Shown here: positions 37,601 through 48,888 of the stretch, piece by piece | How positions within the stretch are numbered: position 1 is the stretch's first letter | Layout: each line of letters begins with the position of its first letter | NCBI RefSeq assembly: GCF_001417965.1 | Contig: NW_018384102.1 | Location: forward strand, 871,145-935,144 | DNA from: Exaiptasia diaphana | Lineage: Eukaryota > Cnidaria > Anthozoa > Actiniaria > Aiptasiidae | Direction of reading: 5' to 3' | DNA: 64,000 bases | Translations under genes and position numbers: made by a program | Notes under the pieces: generated by a model | Told to the model about the DNA's origin: nothing | What the model saw: the letters and a program-made list of their open reading frames with translations, nothing else | Database searches by the model: none

Positions 37601-38883
37601 TTTAAGATGGTTGCAAGACGTCGCACGACTCCTAGTCGTCAATAGCCGTAAATATTTTGTAGAAGTTTTGCTTCAAAATCGTAATTGTCTTGTGTCGCGA
37701 CTATGAAGGTAATTGACACCATACGTTTTCCTTACAAAAGAGCGCGGCCTGATATAACGACTTATATGGCGTATGGTGTGATCGGAGGTAAATAAAATCT
37801 ACATTTTATTTGCAATCTTGTGTCTGCTATTTTTTAAATACGAAATGAAACCCAGCTCCGAGACAGTGTGTGGTTCTCCTGAACCCCACACATGATATCG
37901 CTTATAGACATGTAATACGTTTTGCGTTTTTGTAACATTTTTCGTGGTTGATTGTTAAGTATTAGATGTCAATCAAAATTACTAGTTCTAACGCCACGCA
38001 TAGCACCACTAAGACTTGTAATAACTTTTGGTTTCCCTGCATTCAAAATATTATTATGATCCATATATTTTCGTGCCTAATGTTATTGTAAGCTTTTAGT
38101 CTATTCAAGGTATCAGTTTGCTATCATTAATAGAAATAAGCCAAAATTTGTCTTTGAAGATACAATCTTGGGAAATAAAGTTGAAAATGTATGTAAAATT
38201 GAAACATTTTGCGAAGATTGTGCAAAATTTGTACATTTGCTTTGCTTACTTCCCCCAACCCCCAACCCCCATTGCTCAAGTTGTGTTTTAGATCACACAC
38301 ATACTTGCTGAATGCTCTTTGTGCGCCAACAACACTCTCTTGGTGTGGAACGAACGTTATGCAGAATTTTGACGAATGGTGAATTACTAACCTTTTTCAT
38401 CCAGAAATATAGATTGTTGATAAAGAGAAATTTTGAGACATCAAAACCACAAATTGCTGTGGTTTAGTTTCGTATAAATAAAATTACCTATTGATTATTA
38501 ATAAGACAGTGCTTTTATCGAGAATATGGCTTTTTGCTTCATAACAGTCCCGTTTTGCACCTAATTATTAATGTACTCACTTTTAGGCATTAAGGGTGCT
38601 GTATTTTTTTTTTTGATTTGATGCCACATTGGCCAACCACAACCCTATATTCAAACAGTTCTCCCAAAACATTTTGAGTTGCCTATTTGGTTAAATGAAG
38701 AAAAATTTATGCTGTTAGCATAAATGTGATACCGTTTGTATACATATTCCTAGTTGACATTTAAAAAAGAAAAAGTGGTTAAGTATTCAACATAGAATGG
38801 AATTAGACAGTAAGAACACTTTGGTTTTATTGCAAAACCATCATCAGGCTAAGTGGATATACAATGTGCAATGACATTTTACT
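34652..38883. other. Non-coding stretch
   Basis: No gene recognised. At 35402 the phrase gcatcatgggtaatcacgtg resembles the motif inside the 34378 MITE. Low-complexity TAA/TAT runs occupy 35145-35340. The old duplication at 36410-36626 is listed separately. A short C-rich run (cttcccccaacccccaaccc) lies at 38250. Confidence 0.6.
36410..36626. repeat. Degenerate duplication, about 119-bp period
   Basis: acactttcaaatatca (36410) and acactttcaagtatca (36529) begin two copies. They share aaaacactctga, tgaaaatttatta and attcc.aagtaag in order, with indels between. Confidence 0.8.
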
Positions 38884-38908
38884 CTGATGATGGCAGCCGC
38901 CCCAAAAC
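38884..38908 (+). ncRNA. Degraded hammerhead-like motif
   Basis: CTGATGA is followed by a short ggc/gcc stem and then caaaac in place of the cgaaac core. Hammerhead ribozymes with this order of conserved boxes are known at the ends of Penelope-like elements and retrozymes. One core base differs, and I found no third helix with a cleavage site, so at best this is a decayed remnant. Confidence 0.25.
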
Positions 38909-41900
38909 TCGGTATTGAAGACGTTGTGTTTTGATAGAGAAACATAGCTTAAAGACAACAAAAACAACAAAAACACGACCATCAGTGTACGAATTTGCTT
39001 ATTTTATGCAGGCATAATTGCAGAAGTGCTGTCATAGAGAAATAGTTCTCTGGCAAAAAGGAACACATTAAGTAAAAAAAGGAACTATCCACCATGAGAT
39101 ATCGTCTCTCTATAATTTCATTTATTCTTTTTTTTTTCATTTTCAAATGTTTCCCCCCTGTTTTTTGCAATTAGGTGTAAGTTTTTTAGTGAGAGGTTTG
39201 TGACTCCGCCAGCGACTCGAAATTATGGAACACGATTTGCAGTATCACAGTACTTACGACTAACCATATTTTTATATCGCTTTGTAGCAATAATAGTTTT
39301 TTATTGTTTCATTTAAAATAAGACCACAAAGTAACATGGATAATGATCTGTTAATCACATGTTTACTTCATAACCACAGTAGATTATTCACAAATAATTA
39401 TGTTTCGAACTAAATATAAGAAATTATTGAAGTAATTTTGCTTCAGGGCTTTTTCGCCGCTACTTTTCAAGATAATATTGAACGACCGGCTTTTCGTTTT
39501 TTAATTATAGTGAGTACCGTTTTCGATGTTTATTAGGCGGAACGACTTGTTTGTTTTTCTTATAAAAGCTATTTCTTCCGCTAAAACTGTAGACGTCTAA
39601 ACGAAATTGAGTGGTTGTGCACGTTCACCTTTGGCAATATCACGATTATTATTTGGTTTTCAAGTTTTTAATTTGTGAACTACACATTCAGTATTTTAGA
39701 AAAAGATATCATGTTTAGATTCAAATTATTCTTGTTTGAGCATCATTTTTTTTCAAGTTTTAAGATAATTTTTTGTCAATGCATAATTTATTCAAAATGG
39801 CGGTAATGTCGATTCAATTGTCGATTAGCTCCCTATCGATCACTTTTATTTTTCATATGTGCATAATATAGATGAATGTTCTTGGTGAGGTTATGGAGGT
39901 GTTCAGAAAAGTGTCTTGTGATTTCGGTTAAGTGTTGCTTAGTTTTCAGACGTCCTTTGTTTATCAAGCGTACATCTAATTGCACTAATAAACATCGACA
40001 TAGAGGAATAAAACATTTATACTTCGGTAAAAAGAAATAAATTCAAAATGACAAAAGGAAGTTTTCGGCCTGTTTGGTCTTCTTTTTTTTCGATTTGATA
40101 AATTCCTTTATTAGTTAACTACAATTATTCTGTAAGCATTTTTGCATCCAAGTTTTATATTTTTTTCTTTATGACTAGATTTAGTAGTAATATCCGATTT
40201 TGTGGTTATTTTTTCTCTCTCTTTTAATTTTACGTATATTATAAACTAGATACTCCTATTTAAAGAAATATAGCCAGGTTCGAAACGCTGACATCATCAA
40301 CGCTAAGACCGAAAAGGATCATGGGAGAAAAAAATATTATAAGAATAACGATCTTTCCGTGTCAAAAGATTGCCTGCACTGAATAAAAGGAACATATTCC
40401 GCTAGGAATAATGCTATATTAATGTAGCGTGTTTAGGCAAATACAATTCGAATTTCTGAATACCTAAAATTCACTCCGGTGATATCGCTTTTTTGCAGAC
40501 GAGCTTTTTTTAATCAAGAGTAGTCTTTTTTTCCCAATCTATTTACAGAATTGCTTTAGTATAAAACAATATAATGGTGAACTAAGTTATACTAGCATAT
40601 CTAGCATTAGTCTATGGCAAACAGACGTTGCAGACATCATAAAAAAACATTTAACTTAATGTTCTGCAATATGTTTTTTGGGGAAAGCTACAATTAGATT
40701 TAACTCGGGTCTCAATTTAGTCAGCAAAATTAAAGTTTTTGATGTTCTTATAAAGTATACATAAGTGTTTTGCAGCGTGTTCTTTCCTCTCACGTATATT
40801 ACTTTTAATCTTCTCCTGACATTACTAATGAAAAATGATAGTTTTAAAGACCACTTCACAATATTAACGATCTTATATTCTGTATTCTGTGTTATTAACT
40901 AAAATACAAGAAAAAAAGCAACAAAAATGGAGTTATTTGGGAAAACTATCTTTGTTTAGATTTAAAAAAGATAATTACAAGTCAATTAACAATATAAAAT
41001 ATATATTAAGGCATTTATTTGTTGCATTATTAAACGATTTGAAAATGATCTCCATTATGATATTGCTTACTTGTAAACTTTAAAGAATATATTGAAAAGA
41101 CATCATCATCTTCTTTTCTCGCTGTATGAAAACGTACTAAACGTATAATCCACACTCCATATTTAAAAGATTTTTCGACAACTCGAGCTTTTTGATTGGT
41201 CGAGATGCACACTCGTCCTGTCTATGATCCCCAGAAAAGTGCAAAGGCTTTATTGAGATTCTTTCCAACTAAAAACGCAAATTCGATTTGATTGCTCAAC
41301 TTTTTATAGTTTATTTTAGTAAAAACAATAACAGGAATCTTGTGTTTACGGAAGCCGAAAGCAATCGAGAGTTTCAGTGAAGATTTGAAACCTTTAGGAT
41401 AGAGAAGCTTACCGACTCTCTACTTTGAAATTTCCGCAAGCAAGTTTTATTTACGACTTTATTTCTTTGCTATTAGATATACATTATATAAGAATCCTTC
41501 TTAAAACTGAAAATGTGATTTATGCAAACCAGTACGCATAAGCTAATTTTTGGCAATGATATTGATTTTCTCCGAGATTACCGTTGTATATATAAAATAT
41601 AGCTATACTGCTACACTTTTCAAGAAAGTAAATAATTAAATAATATAGCCTTTCTTTTATTAATTTGAATTCATAGAGTCAGGTTTATAATTGTATGTAA
41701 TACCTGGAAATCTCCTTTTCGTTTCGTAGGTGTTGACAGGTCGAGCAGCGCTTATCTTGTCATTGTAAAGGCTCCCTTTTGATACTGTCTATCAGTATAA
41801 TAAAGCGTTTTTGATATTAGTTTGTTAATTTAAGCCGCTGTTCGCGTCACATCCATCAATTACAGAGTCATCGGCAGTAAGACATCCGTAAAGACGGATA

Positions 41901-43056
41901 AATTGATCGAAATCGTGTTCCTTCAAATTGTCTTATCTTTTGCCATTTTTGAACTTTTTGTTATTGAAGACTTGACAAGGGTCGCCTTGATTTTATTTTT
42001 TTTAGTTTTTTTTGAGATCCGTTGCGCGGATATAGGCATATGTGTCATACCAATCCATAGATTTTTTTTCTTTTTTGATATATTGCTATTGCTATCCAGT
42101 GGTTTGACTTTGAAAAACAGTACAGAGGACTGTTAGCACCTTCAAGAGTCGCTATGTTTAACTAATTTGAACATGTTATACTATGATCCTTCGAAATGTC
42201 AAATAACTAAAAATATTATTAATTAATCATAAACTGACTATTGCAAAAACTAGTAGAGCCTGGAGAGGAATTACTAAAAATAATATTTATCCATCAACAG
42301 TGTTCTCTTTAAGAATTATACATATCTAACGGAGTGATCTCCAACCAATGATCCTTCGTTATTTTTTTGAAGACAAGAGTAAAAAATCGCTCCCAACGCC
42401 CCCAGATAAAACAATCCATCGATTGAGTAGCTTAACGCCCTTCGCCGCTGAACACTTAGTCTAAATCTGCTATAAAGGAAAATATATATTCAAACTCGAT
42501 AAAAGCCTCCGCTTGAATTATCAGATCATCTTATACACATAAGGGCACTTTGCCATAAGCCTCTTGATTATCTACTTATGAATATTTTTCTCCGCGAAAC
42601 TCCTACCTGCAAGAACGCTTTAAAAGGAAATTAGCGAGAACTTTCTATTAAAAAAAAAATATTGAGGGACTAAGCGGCGATTGGGGAACACAATATCGAA
42701 GAAAGGAAACAGCACAACGGAAAGAATATATCGAAGTCCGTAGTTTCAGTTTTAGGTATTATTCACCAACAGCTGTGCTACATCAGTATTTTTAGTATAT
42801 TTGCTTTGAGATTTATATTTAATTAATAGAATTGGTATAACTTGTAAAGCAAAACTTATATTTGAACTGTTCTCCATAAGATAGCTCGTAGCTCCTCTAA
42901 ACACTGCTATATTCCTTCTTAATAATGACAACCTTTTGCAAATAGGTTTATATACAAAGCAATACAGAGAATTTGTGATTTAGTAGGTAAGGAATTCATT
43001 TAAAGACTTGACATCAATCATAGCTATGTGTTTTTTTCTCAATAAGAGTTTTTCAG
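38909..43056. other. Non-coding stretch
   Basis: AT-rich with poly-T and poly-A runs. Open frames on both strands (for example 40889-41083 +, 41030-41212 -, 41903-42136 +) have biased composition and no splice flanks. A gatcatgggag motif is near 40317. No repeat family stands out. Confidence 0.6.
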
Positions 43057-43199
43057 GATTTCTACATATATATACTGAACACCACGAGGTCGAATGGACA
43101 AGGCAAGGATTTGATAGTCCAGGAGACCGTACTCGGTCCAATCATCTCGTAGTTCACGTTACCGAGTCGTATTTTGTTTTATCAACCAAAATATATAAA
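43057..43199 (+). CDS. Probable internal exon (143 bp), unknown protein
   Basis: The acceptor caataagagtttttcag precedes 143 bp of open frame ended by a consensus donor (aaa|gtaaga). It starts with two bases of a split codon and ends on a codon boundary. The peptide FLHIYTEHHEVEWTRQGFDS continues PGDRTRSNHLVVHVTESYF and VLSTKIYK. High content of His, Glu, Arg and Asp and few of the residues favoured by AT-rich random sequence make this one of the best coding candidates. The alternating hydrophobic pattern LVVHVTESYFVLST suggests beta strands. I cannot name the family. No phase-matched partner was found, so the rest of the gene lies in long introns or outside. Confidence 0.42.
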
Positions 43200-43650
43200 G
43201 TAAGATTTGACCAAAGACCATCAAGGATAACGTTTCTCGACATTTGTTCAACTATTTTCGTTTTATTCTTTGCGAACATGGTCTATTATTAATAGAGCAT
43301 AGCTCAATAGCCAATCAGCATACTGGATTTGTTATAGCCAATAGTTTGGTGGATGCTATATATATTAACGCTGTCAGGCCGCAAAATCAAGATCGACAAT
43401 GTAGCAGATTCAGAAATTACTCAGAAATTCAAATTCAAATTAACTTAAACACGCTACATTGATCGCATTATTCGAAGGGAAAGTCATTTTATTTAGTGCA
43501 AGCAATCTTTCAGACTCGTAAACACTGTTATACTCGCAATATTCACTTTCCCATGATCCCTTACGGCCCTAGATTTCATGAAACTTTACTGAGTTTGAAA
43601 AAAAATATATGAAAAAACGCTGCTTTATTTGATCACTCATTCTCTTGCCA

Positions 43651-43746
43651 AAAAAAAACAACAACAACAACAAAAAAACAAAACAAAAAACAACAACAAC
43701 AACAACAAAAAACAACTACAACAACAAAGCAGCAACAACAAAAGAG
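43651..43746. repeat. (CAA)n-rich simple repeat
   Basis: Irregular runs of caa interrupted by poly-A and rare cag and cta triplets. Low complexity, no coding call. Confidence 0.9.
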
Positions 43747-43921
43747 CACCAGCTGAGCAAATGTGCTGTGAGCTTTAGACTCTTGAAGTGAACTCAAACG
43801 ACAACATTTTTTGACAACATTTTTTAACTATGTCTGTCCAAATGATTTTGATTTTAAATTATTCGTTGACATGCAGTTTGATATCTATTGTCGAATCAGA
43901 ATCATTATATGTATATATATA

Positions 43922-44220
43922 TAGCTATTTCAAAAAAGGTTGTCGGATAAAATGGCGAATGTCAATTGTCGAACGGCGATTGCACGACCGAAAGTAGTCA
44001 TGGGTTTTGCTTGGTGAAATGAAATAACAACTGATTTGTACTGTGAGATGGTCTGTGGTAAACATTGGCTCAATTTAGTCTCCATTTCTATGTAAGGTGA
44101 ATACAATAAGTGAAATTCTGTTGATCAATACAGTGTAACCATAGTCCCTTTCGGTCGTGCAATCTCTCTTCGACAATCGTCGTTCGCCGTTCTACCCGAC
44201 AACGTTTTTTGAAATAGCTG
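43922..44220. mobile_element. TA-flanked MITE-like element with about 80-bp TIRs
   Basis: The left end tagctatttcaaaaaaggtt and the reverse complement of the right end, cagctatttcaaaaaacgtt, align for about 80 bp, including the inner block gattgcacgaccgaaag. Divergence is roughly a fifth of positions by eye. A TA lies at each end, and the right end has the CAG start seen in the 34378 element. About 299 bp, non-coding. It is older than the 34378/58725 family. Confidence 0.82.
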
Positions 44221-44824
44221 TATACGTCTAATGCATGCTTTTATCATAAAAAAGTTAATATCTCTAAAAATAAGGGCGGTGTTGTTTTATAGCCGCCTAT
44301 GGCACCTATAGACTTGTCTTTTTTAAGACATTTTTTTCAGTTTTAAAACTAATGGCGTCTAAAAGCGCTACAATCAGAGAATCAATAAATATCTATCAGA
44401 TGCTGCATTCACAGCGTGTAATATATTAAAAGGACATATAGAAAATAAAAAAAACCCACAAAAATTATTAAATCAGCGAAAACACAGAACGCCAAAAAGT
44501 AAGCACATAGAAAAGATAAATTATAAATAAAAGCAAAATCAAAACAAAACTGTTTGAAGTATTAGAGAAAATCATTTTCATCTAAACAAATTAACTTACC
44601 AGAACCAATCGACACTAAACAACGACCTGAAAAGAAAATTTAGCCAATAAAATAATAAAAAAGACAAAGAGAAGCAAGACACTGTATGTATAAAAAAAAT
44701 GCAATAAAAAACGAAAGAAAGAAAATGCAGACAAACCGTTTTACTGGAGCGTTTCTTTGGCTTAAAGTAAGCTTGAGAACAGTGTGGCTGAAATAACAAT
44801 TACTTTCGAATTGCACGCCTTTTT

Positions 44825-44840
44825 ACGTTTTTAAAAACGT
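44825..44840. repeat. Perfect 16-bp palindrome
   Basis: acgtttttaaaaacgt is identical on both strands. It may form a small hairpin or simply be chance in AT-rich sequence. Confidence 0.8.
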
Positions 44841-45106
44841 AATTTACTCACGCCCACCATGTGGCAATTAGAAATACTTTATATCGTAGACAGCCATGTA
44901 AGTAAGCAAAAAGTAGTTTCGACGTATAGTTTCTATTTCCGTTTGTTCCTCTTAGTCAACTCCCCTCGTGTCTATGTTTTAAGGCTTCCATTCATCAATT
45001 TTTCACTGTTCTGATAATGAGTTCGTTTAGGTTTATCTTCCTTTTTTTGGTTTGTTATAACGCAATGAACATTTCTAATGTGTAGTTTTGTAGTTTTGAT
45101 TGTTTA

Positions 45107-45126
45107 TTGTTGTTGTTGTTGTTGTT
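45107..45126. repeat. (TTG)n microsatellite
   Basis: Six to seven uninterrupted ttg units. Confidence 0.9.
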
Positions 45127-45737
45127 AGGCGTCATTTGCCGATAACGGATTGTTATAATATATTGATATTATACATATTGATAAGATATTTGGCGATGTT
45201 TGGTGTGACCGTGATCCAGACCTTGCAGTATTTTTCTATGACATACAGTCCGGCGGCAATTCCAAGTGTCTCGTAGACAAGATCTCTTATGCTTTTTTTC
45301 ACAACAATATTTTTGTTATCTCTTATAGAGAGCTCGGAGTGGATCATTTATGTTTTAGTTGGTGCGAGAAGAGACTAAGAGGTTTATTTTATTATTAAAA
45401 GTCATATTTATCCGGATTAATGACGTTTTGTTAATGATTTTCTATTCGAGTACCACTTTCAAATATAGACGGTAAACAGCTCGAGGCATGGTTCCATCAA
45501 AGCAAATGACCATCCCTCTCACTAGAAATGGATATAGCGCCGACGGTCTATAGTCAGTAAGACTCTTCACTTCTTAGTTTGTATTTTCAGATAAATAAAC
45601 TTTGTCATGCTCAATGCACTGAACATGACACAGCATGAGACGGCATGGGAAATTATATTAATTAAAATAGGAAATATTTGTTAGCACAATATACACCTAA
45701 TTACGAAACTTTGTCATATAGAAATATAAGATTTAAC

Positions 45738-45903
45738 AAATTGTGCATGTTTTTGAGTTGTATGTTCTCTTATTGACGTACTCTTGACGTCATAAAATAT
45801 TCAAAACTCAATTGAAGACGAGCGCAGCGAAAGTTTTGAACATTTTATGACTTCAAGAGTATGTCAATAAGAGGACCTATAAGAAAAACCAGTGTGCAAT
45901 TTG
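45738..45903. mobile_element. Palindromic MITE-like element
   Basis: Core arms at 45764-45808 and 45832-45876 are 45 bp each and match at 41 positions when one is reversed. The loop holds gacgagcgcagcgaa. Weaker outer complementarity (aaattgtgca and tgcaattt) extends the element to about 45738-45903. The left arm carries a TGACGTCA palindrome, which the right arm has lost. A third, partial copy of the arm (tgtgcatgtcctcttattga) lies at about 46003-46032. Non-coding, with no transposase. Confidence 0.8.
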
Positions 45904-46002
45904 ATTTTTAACACATTTAAGTTTAAAGAATTAGCGACAATCATTCTTTTCTTACAAATGAGCGCGCGCGCAAGACGTGATGGTGTTAGCACAGTGTGCA
46001 TG

Positions 46003-46036
46003 TCCTCTTATTGACACACTCTAATCAGCCAATCAG
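46003..46036 (+). repeat. Extra partial copy of the 45738 element arm
   Basis: tgtgcatgtcctcttattga followed by cacactct repeats the arm sequence of the neighbouring palindromic element and runs into a CCAAT-like octamer (46029-46036). It suggests two related insertions side by side. Confidence 0.6.
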
Positions 46037-48794
46037 CTAGAATTTGCACAAGTGTGGCGAAAATGTATTTTGGTTAAAAAAAAGAAAAAAGAACGTTCTT
46101 CATGAGTCCGTCGTATAAATGGAATTATGATTTAAGCGGTTAAAAAAAAGAAATCCTATTTTTGATCGCTTTCCTTCCTTTACCAGGAACATCGCTTCTC
46201 TCATATTTAATACGAACGGGCTTCCTTTGGCGCCTATCAAGCGCGCTGGTTGGTAACTATTTGTTACCAGACTCCCCAACACAATCTTATGAAATCCCTT
46301 GTGCAGTATAAATCACCATACACCATTGCTTTTATCTAGCTATCTTGTTTACTTGTAATATTGTAACTTTGTTTTGCTTTATATAATACTTTTAATCGGA
46401 AAAACTATATTTATGCACCCCAAGTGGTCCCGCCGGTCCTAGATCTACATTTATCCGTACTATTTTCAATTAATGTTGCACTAATTTAATGGGTCAAATT
46501 ATATTGTTGTAGCGGACATGCAGTGTGAAATAAGTTTTTTTAAATAATCGGCTTCCTCGTGCGGAAATACCGAGTTTAAAGATGGCGGCGTCTATTCAAT
46601 TTTTTTTAAATGTATGTTTAAACTAGGTCATTACCCCAAATGCTCAATATAAACAAACTTTCTTTTTGGATTGTTATTACTTAATACATAATGGACAAAA
46701 ACTACTTAAGATTTGATATGCCACGTCTTCATTTGTTTTGTGAGTGTTTTTATAAATCTCTCAATATTCCACTTTCGAGTTCTCAAATCCTCTGAACTAA
46801 CCTCAGTAGTGTGTAAAAATTCCTATTGTCGTGACTAAGAAGGGTGAAATTTCTTCTTTATTTGCAAATTTCGTTCGTTTCGATGCCATTGAAACAGGAT
46901 ATATCACATTGTTTTGAGTTGAACAAAGCGGATTTCAAGGGAAATTGAAATATGAAATGCGGGCCGCATGTGGTTAACAATTCAGAATATATGATTTTGT
47001 AGGGCATTGCACAAATGAAAATACAAAAAATAAATTAACTTTATACATCGATATTCTTTTTTTGTCTCAGTTTATTTTATTGATTATCCACATGATGTTG
47101 TTGCAATGATGCACATGATGAACACATGATGTTCTTGCAATATGTGTGATATCACAATGCTTCCCGATGATATACACGCAGTCTTTGAGTCGAAACGTTC
47201 TAAAAATCACTCTTTTATTACAACAAAAAGGAAATAGGATGTCAAAAAAATCAATTTCAATCTATTTTTGTATTTGAAACTAATTCCTCAAGCCCATCAT
47301 CTGTAATTGCGAGGCTCTCTTCTCGACAAATATAATTACCTATCACATTTTATCTAGTATATTTTTCCGGTTTTAGGGCAAAGAGGGTTGATCTTGGGAA
47401 AGTAAACTTTAATTAATTTAATCGATGGTGAAAGCACTCGCACGAAAAGCTATTACACAACATTTATGGTTAAGTCCAAAGGGGACTATATATGGAAACC
47501 AATGGTTCATTATTACTCATGACGTCACGCTTGCTTTGACGAAACGCATTGTGGTATTCATAAGGTTGTAAATTTGATGTAAATATTATGCAAGTCACCA
47601 AAATAATGTAAATTTGATATAAATGATAAATTGGTTGCAAGTATGCTTGTTGTTGCTTGATATTGTGAAAATTCAATTACAGTTTTTGTTCTTCACGAGC
47701 CATGTGACTGGGAATAAGTCATTTGTCGTATAAGTCATTTGAAATAGAACAGATACCAAAAAACCCTACTTTTATTCATTGCTTAAAAGGACGACCTAAA
47801 ATAAATATATTTTGAGGTTAAAAGGTATCATACGCACTTTTGAATTGCTAGTTCTTTTCGACTAAATGTTATTGCTCAGATGTCTTGCGTGTTTCCATTC
47901 TCTGACAGAGAAACAGGCGGTATTGTTTCGACTAAGAACGAGAAAGGCTTTGAATCACAAGCTGAGATTCTTCCATAGAATCGTAACAACTTTACGCTTT
48001 TTTCTCTGATCTCATAGAAACAAGTCTTTTCATACATTTAGCCAATCAATGCGCGCTTTTAAGATTTATATGTCGTTTCTGCATGTCATTTGCATCGCAT
48101 CCTTTTTTACGGAACTAAATACACTTTTGTGTAAATAAACTTGATTGTTGATTGTTATCACCATCATAATCACAATAGCCTGCTGTCATGTGACCAGTCC
48201 GTCTGCCAGCTCTGTTGTCCCAGTTCATCTGTATGTGAATTGACAAGATGTTTTCTATCCCTTGTTCCAGTGTTGCTGTATACGCGATGGTTTTGTAGCA
48301 TTTTCAGCTACAAACTAGTTTTAATTGGCATATAGGGCTAAAAATATTCCTTGTAGAGGTAATAAGTTGAAGTGAGTTGATGTGAGGTATCTTTTTTGCT
48401 GTTATTTTTCGTTAATGTGATAATTACTTGCACATTGCAAACAGCCTGTTACTTGTGGTCAGAAGATCAAAACAAAAAACGAATGTAATGTGGAAATTTC
48501 ACGTAATTGTAATTTTGTTTTTTGACCGTAGACATGGTATTGTGCCCATCTGTATCATAGCGCACTGTTTCTGTAACCACTTATGAAAACTATTAACTAA
48601 TCCAGCTTTCTTCGTCCAAGGACGATTGTTCCTATAATTTTAAACGACCACAGTTTTCAAATCATGTCACGCATAACAAGCGTTTTTCTAGCACATTTAT
48701 ACCATTAATGCGCAGGCGTTGATAGCTTCGGATTGTTTTATTTATGCTATGTAGCCACTATATACATTATCAAATACTTTTGTATACTGCAGTA
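46037..48794. other. Non-coding stretch with short local repeats
   Basis: It holds a gatggcggcgtc motif at 46578, an irregular cacatgatg repeat at 47090-47135, a hammerhead-like trace at 47164, and a TGACGTCA at 47520-47527. No gene recognised. Confidence 0.55.
47164..47200 (+). ncRNA. Weak hammerhead-like trace
   Basis: cgatga and, 20 bases later, cgaaacgttc occur in the order of hammerhead core boxes, but the first box lacks its expected T and no stem II is evident. Probably a decayed end of a Penelope-like element, or chance. Confidence 0.12.
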
Positions 48795-48888
48795 TGCAGA
48801 AATTATGATCTTGGCGATAATATCCAAAAATGTCTTATTTATTTTACATATACTTGAAATATGAACAAACAAGATCATAATTTCTGCA
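48795..48888. repeat. Hairpin with perfect 19-bp arms
   Basis: tgcagaaattatgatcttg (48795-48813) and its exact reverse complement (48870-48888) enclose 56 bases. Complementarity stops sharply at both ends. Possible readings are a small RNA precursor, the remnant of a short palindromic element, or a local inverted duplication. There is no promoter or further evidence for transcription. Confidence 0.8.

Larger units (their letters stand above)
44221..45737. other. Non-coding stretch
   Basis: AT-rich with long A-rich runs (44440-44710). It holds a perfect 16-bp palindrome at 44825-44840 and a (TTG)n run at 45107-45126. A short ATG-initiated frame at 44859 reaches a good donor (cat|gtaagt) after 13 codons; too short to call. 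Confidence 0.6.

Noticed and set aside
40262-40272. ggttcgaaacg as a tRNA B box
   Set aside because: The box does not match fully, and no A box or acceptor stem lies at the right distance.
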